Part shown: positions 50,005 through 59,205 of the stretch, in pieces
Position numbering within the stretch: position 1 is the stretch's first letter
Layout: every line of letters starts with the position of its first letter
Source of the DNA: Planctomycetia bacterium
GTDB taxonomy: Bacteria > Planctomycetota > Planctomycetia > Gemmatales > Gemmataceae
Assembly: GCA_005772955.1 (NCBI GenBank)
Contig: SXID01000063.1
Span: 1 to 64,000 of the forward strand
Direction: 5' to 3'
Length of the DNA: 64,000 nucleotides
Program-made: the position numbers and the translations under genes
The notes under the pieces: generated by a model
Told to the model about the DNA's origin: nothing
What the model saw: the letters and a program-made list of their open reading frames with translations, nothing else
The model's database searches: none

Positions 50005-52041
50005 ATGATCGTTCAGCGGCTCCGCGACATCCAAAACCGGTTCGGCTTCCTCCCCGACAAGGAGTTGAAGGAACTCGCGCACGAAATCGACGTGCCGATG
50101 TACCGGCTGGAAGAAGTCAGCAGTTTCTTCCCGGCTTTCAAGCTCGAACGCACTAGCCCGCCCGATGTCGAGATGCGCGTGTGTCGCGACATGACGTGCC
50201 ACCTGCGTGGCTCCGCGGCGCTGCTCAACGAGAAGACCGGGCTGCCGGTGCTCGCCGCCGAACTGTCGGAGCGCACGGGAAAGAAGGTGTGCGTCGAGGG
50301 CGTTTCGTGTCTGGGACGTTGTGACCGCGCGCCGGCCGTGTGGGTCGAGAAGCGGCCCATGCCCGAACACGTTCACGCGTGGGTGTACGCCAACCGTTCC
50401 GGCGCGGTTCTCGAAGAAGTTCTCACCGCGCTGGCCGAGGACCGAGATCCGCCCGCCCCGAACCCGGATGCCGAGTACCCCCCGCATACCAACGCGAACC
50501 GCGGGTACTCGCCACCCTCATCCGACCCCAGCAGTAAACACCCGGCGCTGCCCGCGGCCGGTTGGTCGCTTGACGTGTACGGGCGCCAGCGGTGGCCCCG
50601 CGACTACCGCGCCGTGAAGCGGTTCACGGACTACATCGCGATGTTGATCCGGCCCATAGTGCCCCCGCCCCGCGAGATGGGCGGTAAAGACCTCGAGACG
50701 TACGTTCAGCGGTTCCACCCGCTGCTCTGGGAACTGAAGGCCGCGAACCTCCTGGGCATGGGTGGGGCGGGCGCGCCCGCGTACCAGAAGTGGCTCGACG
50801 TGTGGCGCGAACAGGGGCCGGAAAAGTATGTCGTCTGCAACGGCGACGAGAGTGAACCGGGCACGTTCAAGGACCGTGAGATTCTGCTCCGCATGCCGCA
50901 CCTTGTGGTGGAAGGTGTGATCCTCGCGGGTCTGATGACCGGCGGTTCCGCGGGCTACATCTTCGTCCGCCACGAGTATCACGAGCAGATTCACGCACTC
51001 CGCGAGGAGATCCACCGCGCCGAAGAAATGGGCGCGTGTGGCGAGAACATCTTCGGGTCTGGTCGCAACTTCCCTGTTGAGGTGTTTGAAAGCCCAGGGG
51101 GGTACATCTGCGGCGAGCAGTCTGCGCTCATCGAGGCGATGGAGGACCGCCGTGGTCAGCCGCGTAACCGGCCACCCGAACTCACCACCAACGGACTGCG
51201 TGACCGACCGACGGTTGTGAACAACGTGGAGACCCTCGCGTGGGCCCCTAGCATCGTGCTTTTTGGTGGTGACAAGTACGAGATGGGCGGGTGGCGTCTC
51301 CAGGACGATCCGAAGATCAAGTTCGGTGGGCGCCGGCTGTTCTCCGTCAGTGGCGACGTGGTTCGACCCGGCGTGTACGAGGTCGCCGTCGGACTGACGC
51401 TCGGCGAGTTGTTCACCAACGAGAAGTACTGTGGTGGGATCAACGGCACGCTGCGCGCGGTTGCGGCTTCGGGTCCGTCCGGCGGGCTGCTGCCCGCGAA
51501 GATTCCCGTCGATCCGAAGTTCGACGAGAAGAAGCGGGCCGACGCGGTCGCCAAGATCCGCGAGCGCAGCGCGCAGGATGCCGACTTCATGGCGTGGTTC
51601 CTCAACGCCCATCTGCCGCTGGGAGCGAAGGAACTGGACCTGTTGAAGATCCCGCTCGACCTGAACTTCTTTCGGCACATGAATGGCGCGTTGCGGTTCC
51701 CGGTCGAGCCGATGCTCGGGGCCGCGATCACCGTGTACGCTGGCGACGTGGACCTGCTCGACCAGGCGGTGAACTACACCGAGTTCTACCGGAACGAGTC
51801 GTGTGGGAAGTGTGTCCCGTGCCGCCTCGGATCGCAGAAGTTGGTACAGATTGGACAAGACCTGATCAAGCGTCGCGACGCCGGCACACCGATCGCCGGG
51901 ACCGAAGCGGACCGCGTGAAGTCCGACGTGAAAGAGATCACCAAGACGCTGCAGTTGACGTCGATCTGCGGGCTGGGATACGTCGCCCCGATCCCGCTCG
52001 CGACGATCATCGCGTACTTCATGGATTCGACGCAGAAGTAG
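50005..52041 (+). CDS. NuoE-NuoF fusion, NADH:acceptor oxidoreductase flavoprotein
   Basis: 678 residues from ATG 50005 (GAAGG 8 bases upstream; the longer frame enters the repeat). Residues 1-145 are the NuoE thioredoxin-like 2Fe-2S domain with Cys60, Cys65, Cys102 and Cys106 (CRDMTC, SCLGRC). A proline-rich linker spans 145-190. Residues 190-678 are NuoF: GMGGAGAPAYQKW (251-263, NADH/FMN glycine loop), VVCNGDESEPGTFKDRE (277-292), GGYICGEQSALIEAMEDRRG, FSVSGDVVRPGVYEV, ESCGKCVPCRLG (about 597-608) and the last cluster ligand in LTSICGLG (about 653). All FMN, NADH and 4Fe-4S sites look intact. Expected to oxidise NADH, passing electrons to the NuoG-like protein encoded next. Confidence 0.93.
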   Translation: MIVQRLRDIQNRFGFLPDKELKELAHEIDVPMYRLEEVSSFFPAFKLERTSPPDVEMRVCRDMTCHLRGSAALLNEKTGLPVLAAELSERTGKKVCVEGVSCLGRCDRAPAVWVEKRPMPEHVHAWVYANRSGAVLEEVLTALAEDRDPPAPNPDAEYPPHTNANRGYSPPSSDPSSKHPALPAAGWSLDVYGRQRWPRDYRAVKRFTDYIAMLIRPIVPPPREMGGKDLETYVQRFHPLLWELKAANLLGMGGAGAPAYQKWLDVWREQGPEKYVVCNGDESEPGTFKDREILLRMPHLVVEGVILAGLMTGGSAGYIFVRHEYHEQIHALREEIHRAEEMGACGENIFGSGRNFPVEVFESPGGYICGEQSALIEAMEDRRGQPRNRPPELTTNGLRDRPTVVNNVETLAWAPSIVLFGGDKYEMGGWRLQDDPKIKFGGRRLFSVSGDVVRPGVYEVAVGLTLGELFTNEKYCGGINGTLRAVAASGPSGGLLPAKIPVDPKFDEKKRADAVAKIRERSAQDADFMAWFLNAHLPLGAKELDLLKIPLDLNFFRHMNGALRFPVEPMLGAAITVYAGDVDLLDQAVNYTEFYRNESCGKCVPCRLGSQKLVQIGQDLIKRRDAGTPIAGTEADRVKSDVKEITKTLQLTSICGLGYVAPIPLATIIAYFMDSTQK

Positions 52042-52055
52042 ATGGGTGGGTGAGC

Positions 52056-52182
52056 AGAACCTCTCCCCCCAACCCCCTCCCCTAAGAAGGGAGGGGGAGA
52101 AGGACAACAAACAATCGAGCTACGAACTGCCCCTCTTGCTCCCCCTCCCTTCTTAGGGGAGGGGGTTTGGGGGAGAGGTTCT
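52056..52182. repeat. CCCCTAAGAAGGGAGGGG palindromic repeat between NuoEF and the NuoG-like gene
   Basis: Arms 52056-52099 and 52139-52182 (AGAACCTCTCCCCCC... against ...GGGGGAGAGGTTCT) match at 43 of 44 positions around a 39-base spacer. Same family as 8349-8454 and 58067-58187. It starts 15 bases after the NuoEF stop and could attenuate transcription or protect the upstream mRNA end. Confidence 0.92.
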
Positions 52183-52204
52183 TTGCCGCAGAGAGTCCGC
52201 ACCC

Positions 52205-54961
52205 ATGGCCGAATCTGCCGATCCCGAAATCTCCCTCGGTCGCGAAGAAGAGTCTCTCTTCGCCCGCGACGACAACGACGTACTCGTGCGCCGCGAAAAG
52301 GAGACACGCGACCGGTTCCAGGACATCGTCACGATTGTCATCGACGGGTACGCGGTGGAAGTTCCGCGCGCGGTGCCCAAGTCCGACTCGCAAGGCAACC
52401 TGATTCGCGACCAGGACGGCCAACTCATCCCACGCACCACGACCATTTATGACGCCGCGGCTGAACTCGTCGCACAAGGCATCTGGTCCGACGAGGAACT
52501 GAAGACCCGCATCCCGGTGTTGTGCCACCAGCGGCACGTGACTCCGGTCGCGGTGTGCCGCATGTGTTCGGTCCACATCAGCAGCATGAAACGCGGCAAG
52601 TTGACGGCCGGACGCAAACTGGTTCCCGCGTGCCAGCACCGCGTCGAAACGAACATGGTCGTGACCACGCGTGCCGGGATGCCGGGGTACAACCCGGACA
52701 AGAAGGACTCGGCCGACACGAAGGTGATCGATCGGGCCTCAGCCGACGTGAACGAGTCGGTGAAGATGCTCGCCGAGTTCTTGATCGCTGACCATTTCCA
52801 TGAGCCACTAACCGAGACCAAGCGGTACGAGAACGAACTCAGCACGGTGGCACGGTCGCTCAAAGTGCTCGAACCACGCGTCAGTCTCCGCCGCCCGGCG
52901 GACCTGCCCAGCAAGAACACCGCGCAGGAGGCGATCCCCAAGTCCCGGCGCATCGAACTTCCCCTGGTTCCAACGCTCAGCGCGACCGAACGGAACGAAG
53001 AACGCGCCGATCTCCGTAACGCCTGGGATGAGTGGAACGCGCAGGTGGACGAGGGCTATCCGTACTCGTCGCGCACCGTGGTCGTCGATCACGACCGCTG
53101 CATCCTGTGCGACCGGTGTGTGCGTGCGTGTTCGGAGGTGAAGCCGTTCAAGGTGATTGGGCACACTGGCAAGGGGTACGGCACGCGCATCAGTTTCGAC
53201 CTCGACTCGATCATGCGCGAATCGACCTGCGTGCAGTGCGGCGAGTGCATGAACAGTTGCCCGACGGGGGCGCTTTCCTTGCGCCGCCGCGTGCGACCGC
53301 GTGCGTGGGCGGACTCGCCCGAACAGATCCCTGTGAATCCGAACACCACGTTCCCGAAGTCGTCGGGGTTCCTCACGGCCGATGAGATGCAGAACGTCTG
53401 GCTCTTGTACGAAAGCCCGACGCGCGGGCCGCGGGTCGTCTTCCCGTTCCGCTCGATCCCGTACTCGTACCTGAAGTGGAACGAGGGCGCGGTGCGCAAG
53501 TGGGAGATTGCGCCGGGCGAGCGCAAGGTGCTTTGCGACGAGGGCGAGTACGGCAGCACCGCGTTCCTGCTCCAGGGCACAGGCACCTTCGAGATCTACG
53601 CTCGCCCCGTGGTGGCCGCGGCCAAACCGGGCTTCTTCGGCGCGCTGTTTGGGAACACCGCCAAGCCAAAGAAGCCGGACCGGAACAACCCTGGCAACCT
53701 GCTCCGCATCGCGTCCGGCGACGAACTGGTGCTTGGCGAGATGACGTGCCTGACGCAGCGCCCGCGGACCGCGAGCGTGATCGGCGCGGCCGAACCTGAC
53801 AATCCCGAACTCATCTTGAGCGATGACGAAAACGGCTGGCCGATTGCCACCCGAAACACCAAGAAGCGCGGCCCAGTCGTGGTGTACGAAGTGACCCGGA
53901 ACATGCTCGACATGATGCAGCGGGCCGCGTCGGCACGCGAAGACTTGCAGGAGATGTACACGTTCCGCGCTCTCCAGACGAGCGTCTCCGGTGGTCGCCT
54001 GTTCGCCTCGCTCGATCAGATGGACCGCGAGCGGGCGATCACGTTCCTGCTCGCCGAGAAGGTGGAAGGCAAGGGCGCGGAGTTCCGCCGCATCGCGGCC
54101 GGTGAGACGATCGTCGCGGAGGGCGACACAGCCGCGGCGTTCTACATCATTCGGCTCGGAACAGTTCGCGTCTTCACCACGGCTGGCGGTGGCGAGCAAG
54201 TCCTGCGGCTCCTCTCCGCGGGCGATTACTTCGGCGAAGCGGCGTTGCTCTCCGACCGGCCCGGCGTGCGGACCGCCACGGTCGCCGCGCTCGACCCGGT
54301 GGAACTGGTTCGCGTGCCGGGTCCGGTGTTCCGCTTGATGTGCGAGAAGTTCCCGGCACTGCGTGTCGGTCTGGAAGGCGCGGCGCGCCCTGCCGTGCCC
54401 GGCGTGAAGGGCACCCCGCCACCCGCGGTGCTTCGCGACTACGTCAGGCAGGGCTTGTATCAGGGTCAGAAGTTGCTGGTGCTGGACTTGAAGAGTTGCA
54501 CGCGCTGCGACGAATGTACGCGAGCATGTGCGGACTCACACGACGGCAACGCGCGTCTGTTGCGTGAGGGCCTGCGGTTCGGCGACTTCCTGGTCGCGAC
54601 TTCGTGCCGGTCGTGTCACAAACCGTACTGCATGGAGGGTTGCCCGGTGGACGCGATCCACCGTGAAGGGAACCACCTCGAAGTGGTGATCGAGAACCAC
54701 TGTATCGGGTGCGGTCTGTGCGAGCGGAACTGCCCGTATGGTGCGATTCACATGGTTCCGCGAGGCACGGCGAACCCGGCCGCAGCGGAAATCCCAGGCG
54801 GCAACCCGAACGTAACCGCGGCGCGTCGTGCGGTGAACTGCGACCTGTGCAACGGCGACGAGCCGTACTGCGTGCAGGCATGTCCGCACGAGGCCGCGTA
54901 CCGCAAGACCGGCCCGGCGCTGCTCGACGAGATCCTCCACCGCCTCGAAACGCACGAGTGA
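52205..54961 (+). CDS. NuoG-like iron-sulfur protein with two cNMP-binding-like domains and C-terminal ferredoxin unit
   Basis: 918 residues, ATG start. Residues about 40-200 are the NuoG-type 2Fe-2S domain (IPVLCHQRHVTPVAVCRMCS, later PACQH). The next NuoG cluster site keeps only ADHFHEP; its cysteines are missing. Residues about 290-365 carry two 4Fe-4S sites (CILCDRCVRACSEV, CVQCGECMNSCPTGAL). Then, in place of the molybdopterin domain, come two CRP-like beta-roll domains: about 412-530 (GEYGSTAFLLQGTGTFEIYA, weaker) and 620-725 (GETIVAEGDTAAAFYIIRLG, GDYFGEAALLSDRPGVRTAT with a phosphate-cassette-like FGEAALL and Arg). Residues 755-910 hold four NrfC-type clusters (CTRCDECTRAC, CRSCHKPYCMEGCP, CIGCGLCERNCPYGAI, CDLCNGDEPYCVQACPHEA). 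No signal peptide. Infer an electron hub accepting from NuoEF and possibly gated by a ligand. Confidence 0.87.
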   Translation: MAESADPEISLGREEESLFARDDNDVLVRREKETRDRFQDIVTIVIDGYAVEVPRAVPKSDSQGNLIRDQDGQLIPRTTTIYDAAAELVAQGIWSDEELKTRIPVLCHQRHVTPVAVCRMCSVHISSMKRGKLTAGRKLVPACQHRVETNMVVTTRAGMPGYNPDKKDSADTKVIDRASADVNESVKMLAEFLIADHFHEPLTETKRYENELSTVARSLKVLEPRVSLRRPADLPSKNTAQEAIPKSRRIELPLVPTLSATERNEERADLRNAWDEWNAQVDEGYPYSSRTVVVDHDRCILCDRCVRACSEVKPFKVIGHTGKGYGTRISFDLDSIMRESTCVQCGECMNSCPTGALSLRRRVRPRAWADSPEQIPVNPNTTFPKSSGFLTADEMQNVWLLYESPTRGPRVVFPFRSIPYSYLKWNEGAVRKWEIAPGERKVLCDEGEYGSTAFLLQGTGTFEIYARPVVAAAKPGFFGALFGNTAKPKKPDRNNPGNLLRIASGDELVLGEMTCLTQRPRTASVIGAAEPDNPELILSDDENGWPIATRNTKKRGPVVVYEVTRNMLDMMQRAASAREDLQEMYTFRALQTSVSGGRLFASLDQMDRERAITFLLAEKVEGKGAEFRRIAAGETIVAEGDTAAAFYIIRLGTVRVFTTAGGGEQVLRLLSAGDYFGEAALLSDRPGVRTATVAALDPVELVRVPGPVFRLMCEKFPALRVGLEGAARPAVPGVKGTPPPAVLRDYVRQGLYQGQKLLVLDLKSCTRCDECTRACADSHDGNARLLREGLRFGDFLVATSCRSCHKPYCMEGCPVDAIHREGNHLEVVIENHCIGCGLCERNCPYGAIHMVPRGTANPAAAEIPGGNPNVTAARRAVNCDLCNGDEPYCVQACPHEAAYRKTGPALLDEILHRLETHE

Positions 54962-55179
54962 GGAACGCGAGGGCGTTGAACGAAGATTTGTAACGAACAA
55001 CCAATTTCCGTTGACAAGTGAGCGGGCGACTTCTTCCTCAAGACGTTCGCGTTGCAGCCATTCGTCCCGCGCGAACGTCCCGCGCGCGAAGTGACCGCCG
55101 GCTTGGTTCACCCTGTTTTCATCTCCCGGAGCAAGGTAGAGTAGCTCGTACCGCCTCCCGCCCTCGCGTGCCGGCTTTT

Positions 55180-57117
55180 ATGAGCGACGAAACCCAACAC
55201 TCGCCCCGCCCCGCGCCGCCGACTTCCGACCCGGCTCTCACGGCAGCGGAGAACGCACGCCCCAGCGCGGAGTCCGTGCCGTACGCCGACACGCTTGCCC
55301 AAACGCCCGAACAGGTGCAGCGCACCGCGGCGTTGGCATCGGGCAGGGTGACTGTCCCGGGGTACGAGATCATCAGCGAACTCGGGCGCGGCGGGATGGG
55401 CGTCGTCTACAAAGCGCGACACCTGAAACTCAATCGCGTCGTCGCGCTCAAGATGGTCCTCGCGGGCGGACACGCCGACGCACGCGACATCACGCGGTTC
55501 GTCGCGGAAGCCGAAGCCGTCGCCGCCATCCGACACCCGAACGTCATTCAAGTCTTCGACAGCGGCGAAGCACAGGGCCGCCCGTTCATGGCTATGGAGT
55601 GTTTGGAAGGCGGCAGTCTCGCCCAGCGAATTCGCGCGTCCGGGAAGATGCCACCACGCGCCGCGGCCGAACTCGTCGCCAAGATCGCCTCAGGCGTGCA
55701 GGCCGCACACGATCGCGGGATCGTTCACCGCGACCTCAAGCCGCACAACGTGCTGCTCGACGCGCCGAGCAACGCCGCGGAACCGTGGGGTGAACCGAAG
55801 GTGATGGACTTCGGGCTGGCGAAGCGCGACGGCGCGGAACTCACGCAAACCGGCGCCGTGATGGGCACCCCGGCGTACATGTCGCCCGAACAGGCGAAGG
55901 GCGAAACGAAGAACATCGGTCCCGTGTCCGACGTGTACGCGCTCGGTGTGATCCTCTACGAGTGCCTCACGGGGTCCGTGCCGTTCACGGGCAGCGACGC
56001 GTGGTCGGTGATTCGGCAGGTGATCAGCTACGAACCCGAGCCGGCCTCGCGCCGCTCGCCCGGTGTGCCGCGTGAACTCGATTTGATCTGCCGCAAGTGT
56101 CTCGCGAAGGAGCCCATCGAGCGCTACGCGAGCGCCGCGGCACTCGCCAACGACTTGAAACGCTATCTCAACGGCGAATCGCTGTTGGGTCCGCGTACAG
56201 GCGTCTGGTACGAGGCCCGTCGCGTCGCGAAACGGTGGGGGCGCGGGGCTGCGGTGATGGTCGTATTGTCCGTGGTGATGGTAGTTATGTGGTTGCTGCC
56301 GTCACCGCTGGGGGAGAAGGAAGGTCCGGGTTCCTTGATTCCACTCACGCCGAAGTCGAAGGAAGACCCGGTTTCCGCCGTGCTCCGCCAGGAGCTCACC
56401 CAGCAGGTGGCCACGCTCCGCGAATCGAACCCCACGCCCGACCGCAAGTCGCCGCACCCACTCACTGCGATCCCCGAACTGCCACCAACGGACTACTCGA
56501 AGTTCAAGGTATCCAAGGACGAACGCATCATGGACATGCGCGGGTGGAAGCCGCTCGACCCGAACAACCCGGCCGACGAGTGCGCCATCGTGTACTTCAC
56601 GCGGCGCGAGATGGCGAAGGTCGCGGCGACCGACGAGTTGCGGATTGAGACGGGCACGACCGGGCGCGACGTGATCAACCGGGCCGAGAGTCCGAACGCG
56701 GAAAAGGCCCGCGCGTTCACTACGAACAAGCCCGGTTTCGTGGACTCGCAAGCGGTGAAGGTGCGACAGCTTGTGTTCGACGTGGGCGACATTCCGTTGA
56801 AGCAGGAGTTCACGCTCCGGTACACCAGCACCTATTGGAACTCGCTCCAGACGGCCGACGAGCAGTGGTTCAGCGTGCTCAATTACGAAGGGTCGGTGAA
56901 GACATCAATGCTGATGCTGTTCCCGGCTGACCGTCCGTTCCGCGAGTACAAGTTGCTTCACGCCCCGCCCCGCCAGGACGACCCGACGAAGCGCGAAGGC
57001 CCGCAACCGTACACCGGGCCGCTGATCACGTTCGAGGCCGAGGACAAGAGCTGGGTGTACTGGGAGATTCCCAACCCGAAGGCGAACCACGCCTACCGTA
57101 TTGACTGGACGTGGTGA
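55180..57117 (+). CDS. Membrane-anchored Ser/Thr protein kinase (Pkn type)
   Basis: 645 residues; ATG 55180 follows a region rich in stops in other frames, and the longer upstream extension is basic and not protein-like. Residues 1-60 are a disordered Pro/Ala-rich tail. The kinase domain spans about 61-330: GRGGMGVVYKAR (69-80), Lys91 in VVALKM, HRDLKPHN (183-190), DFGLAK (210-215), GTPAYMSPEQ (229-238) and SDVYALGVILYE. All catalytic residues are present. A membrane helix (about 356-373, AAVMVVLSVVMVVMWLL) leads to an extracytoplasmic part of about 270 residues with a FTLRYTSTYWNSLQTADEQW segment; no known sensor family recognised. Planctomycetes have large numbers of such kinases. Target unknown; proximity to the electron-transfer genes is suggestive only. 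Confidence 0.92.
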   Translation: MSDETQHSPRPAPPTSDPALTAAENARPSAESVPYADTLAQTPEQVQRTAALASGRVTVPGYEIISELGRGGMGVVYKARHLKLNRVVALKMVLAGGHADARDITRFVAEAEAVAAIRHPNVIQVFDSGEAQGRPFMAMECLEGGSLAQRIRASGKMPPRAAAELVAKIASGVQAAHDRGIVHRDLKPHNVLLDAPSNAAEPWGEPKVMDFGLAKRDGAELTQTGAVMGTPAYMSPEQAKGETKNIGPVSDVYALGVILYECLTGSVPFTGSDAWSVIRQVISYEPEPASRRSPGVPRELDLICRKCLAKEPIERYASAAALANDLKRYLNGESLLGPRTGVWYEARRVAKRWGRGAAVMVVLSVVMVVMWLLPSPLGEKEGPGSLIPLTPKSKEDPVSAVLRQELTQQVATLRESNPTPDRKSPHPLTAIPELPPTDYSKFKVSKDERIMDMRGWKPLDPNNPADECAIVYFTRREMAKVAATDELRIETGTTGRDVINRAESPNAEKARAFTTNKPGFVDSQAVKVRQLVFDVGDIPLKQEFTLRYTSTYWNSLQTADEQWFSVLNYEGSVKTSMLMLFPADRPFREYKLLHAPPRQDDPTKREGPQPYTGPLITFEAEDKSWVYWEIPNPKANHAYRIDWTW

Positions 57118-57207
57118 GCCGGGCGGGGTGTGACGTAAGTGACCCCGCCCTTCAGGGGCGAACACCAAAACACCAACCGATCTCCCGTCCGGTTGTCTTT
57201 CTTCGCG

Positions 57208-59205
57208 TCACCCGTCGTTCCACTTCACGAAGGCTTCGAGCGCGTAGTATTCGGGTAAGCCCAGTGAGTCGTAGGTGCGGGCGGTGGCGAGGTTTCGCTG
57301 TTCGGCGCGCTGCCAAAACTCACGCCGGTCCGTGCCGCCGGGGAACATCGCGCGGTCCTTCTGGCTCTGATGCCGGAAGATCGCCTGCTTCTTCCGCTCG
57401 AGCACCTCCGGGGACAGTGGCACGGCCATTTCGATTTCGTGCGGCTCCCACTCTTCCCACGCGCCCTTGTACAGCCACACGTCGGGGTTGAAGCCCGTCG
57501 CACGCATCTGCCGTGCGGCCGCGAAGACCGCTTCGGCGCAGACGCGGTGCGTCCCGTGTGGGTCGCTCAGTTCCCCCGCGACGTACACCTGATGCGGGTT
57601 CAGGCGCTTCAGTAACTCGACGATGTCGTCGATGTCTTTCGGGTGGATCGGGTCTTTGGTTTTGGTGCCGGTGTGGTAGAACCGCAGGTTCATGAACTCC
57701 AGTTGGTCGGGCGGAATGCCGCACGCGAGCGCGCCGGCGCGGGCCTCGGTCGTGCGGATCACCGCCTTCACCTTGAGTACGTCGGCGCTGTCGCGCTCGT
57801 CGGCCTGCTTCGCGTCGAGGAACGCGTTCACCCGCTCCTTCATCGTGCCGGCGCTCGACTGCTCGGCCGGGCTGCCGAACGCCTGGAGGAACTCGTCCAC
57901 GAAGTCCACGAACCGGCGCGCGTCGTGGTCGAACACCGCGACGTTCCCGCTGGTCATGTACGCGATGTGAACCTTGTGCCCTTGTTCCACGAGCCGGATG
58001 ATTGTGCCGCCCATCGAGATGACGTCGTCGTCCGGGTGGGGGGAGAAGACAAGTATGGTTTTGGGCAACCCCTCCCCAACCCCTCCCCTAAGAAGGGAGG
58101 GGCTTGAAGCAAAAGACGCTGTAGCGTCTTCTGCTTTCTGCTCTGCTCCCCCTCCCTTCTTAGGGGAGGGGGTAGGGGGGAGAGGTTCTTCGGCGCGCCC
58201 GGCCGGGTACGGCTTGATCGTCCCCATGCGGTCGTGGAACACCGCTTCGCCGATCTGCTCGGCCGGGCCTTTCTCGCGGAGCAGTTCGTAGAGGTGGTGG
58301 TCACGGAAATCGTCATCGTTGAGCTTCTGAAGGCCCTTCTTCACGGTCAACGAAAGCGTGACGACCGCCTTGCGGACGAGGTCCGGCGTCCACGCGCACG
58401 GCCCGACCTCCCACGGCCGCTTGATCGCGGTCAGCTCCGCCGCGGCGGCCTCGTCCAGCACGAACGTCGCGTCCTTGTGGTCTTGCAGGAAGCTCGCGGA
58501 GATCGCCTCCGTGGGCGCCTGCTCCACCGCCTTGTAGACGATGCCGGCTTTGTGTTCACCGAACGCCATCAGGAAGATGCGACGCGCTTCGAGGATGCTG
58601 GCCACTCCCATCGTGAGCGCATGGTGCGGCACGTTCTTTTCGCCAAAGAAGCCGTCTGCCGCGTCCCGACGCGTGATGCTGTCAAGCGTGACGAGACGCA
58701 TACGGCTGTTCTGCGGGCTGCCCGGCTCGTTGAACGCGATGTGCCCGGTGCGCCCGATGCCGAGAATCTGAATGTCGATCCCACCGAGGGCCGCGATCTT
58801 CTTCTCGTATTCGGCGCACGCGGCGTTTACTTCGTCTGGGCGGAGCGCGCCGTCCGGGATGTGGATGTTTTCCCACTTGATGTTGACGTGACTGATGAGC
58901 GTTTCGTGCATCCACCGGAAGTACGAGTGCTGACTCTCCTTCGCCATCGGAAAGTATTCGTCGAGGTTGAACGTGACGACGCGCGAAAGATCCAAGTCCT
59001 CGTCCTTGTGGAGCCTGATGAGTTCGCGGTACAACCCCACGGGCGTGCTCCCGGTGGCGAGCCCGAGTACGGTGTGTTTGCCGGCGGCGTTGCGCGCGCG
59101 AACGAGTTTGTCAATCTCCTTCGCGACGTACTTGGCCGCGACCGCGGCGGTCGGGAACTTGACGGTGCGTGTTCGCGTGTGCGGCAGTGGGTTCGGAGAG
59201 GTCAT
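57208..59205 (-). CDS. nagB: NagB/PIG-L fusion: glucosamine-6-phosphate deaminase-like plus deacetylase-like protein
   Basis: 665 residues, ATG start. Residues 1-330 are NagB: VLGLATGSTPVGLYRELI, VVTFNLDEYFPM, ILGIGRTGHIAFNEPGS and the C-terminal HRALTMGVASILEA-like region. Residues 380-665 are PIG-L/LmbE: ILVFSPHPDDDVISMGGTII (metal-binding HPDD), YMTSGNVAVFDHDARRFV and GELSDPHGTHRVCAEAVF. Bacteroidetes NagB proteins of about 660 residues have the same order, so the fusion itself is not new. The linker (about 340-380, PLPPTPSPKKGGG) is encoded by a palindromic repeat. Together they suggest conversion of N-acetylglucosamine-6-phosphate-type substrates to fructose-6-phosphate; whether the second domain is a true deacetylase is unproven. 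Cytoplasmic. Confidence 0.92.
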   Translation of the reverse strand: MTSPNPLPHTRTRTVKFPTAAVAAKYVAKEIDKLVRARNAAGKHTVLGLATGSTPVGLYRELIRLHKDEDLDLSRVVTFNLDEYFPMAKESQHSYFRWMHETLISHVNIKWENIHIPDGALRPDEVNAACAEYEKKIAALGGIDIQILGIGRTGHIAFNEPGSPQNSRMRLVTLDSITRRDAADGFFGEKNVPHHALTMGVASILEARRIFLMAFGEHKAGIVYKAVEQAPTEAISASFLQDHKDATFVLDEAAAAELTAIKRPWEVGPCAWTPDLVRKAVVTLSLTVKKGLQKLNDDDFRDHHLYELLREKGPAEQIGEAVFHDRMGTIKPYPAGRAEEPLPPTPSPKKGGGAEQKAEDATASFASSPSLLRGGVGEGLPKTILVFSPHPDDDVISMGGTIIRLVEQGHKVHIAYMTSGNVAVFDHDARRFVDFVDEFLQAFGSPAEQSSAGTMKERVNAFLDAKQADERDSADVLKVKAVIRTTEARAGALACGIPPDQLEFMNLRFYHTGTKTKDPIHPKDIDDIVELLKRLNPHQVYVAGELSDPHGTHRVCAEAVFAAARQMRATGFNPDVWLYKGAWEEWEPHEIEMAVPLSPEVLERKKQAIFRHQSQKDRAMFPGGTDRREFWQRAEQRNLATARTYDSLGLPEYYALEAFVKWNDG
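58067..58187. repeat. CCCCTAAGAAGGGAGGGG palindromic repeat inside the nagB fusion gene
   Basis: Arm 58067-58102 (AACCCCTCCCCAACCCCTCC onward) faces 58148-58187 with a nested hairpin AGACGCT-GT-AGCGTCT (58114-58129) between. Same family as 8349-8454 and 52056-52182. It lies in the linker between the two enzyme domains and keeps the frame. Confidence 0.9.

Noticed and set aside
49111-50487. Minus-strand frame (458 codons) crossing the decaheme and NuoEF genes
   Set aside because: Crosses two real genes and a palindrome; the SGGLRPPLA text in it comes only from the repeat.
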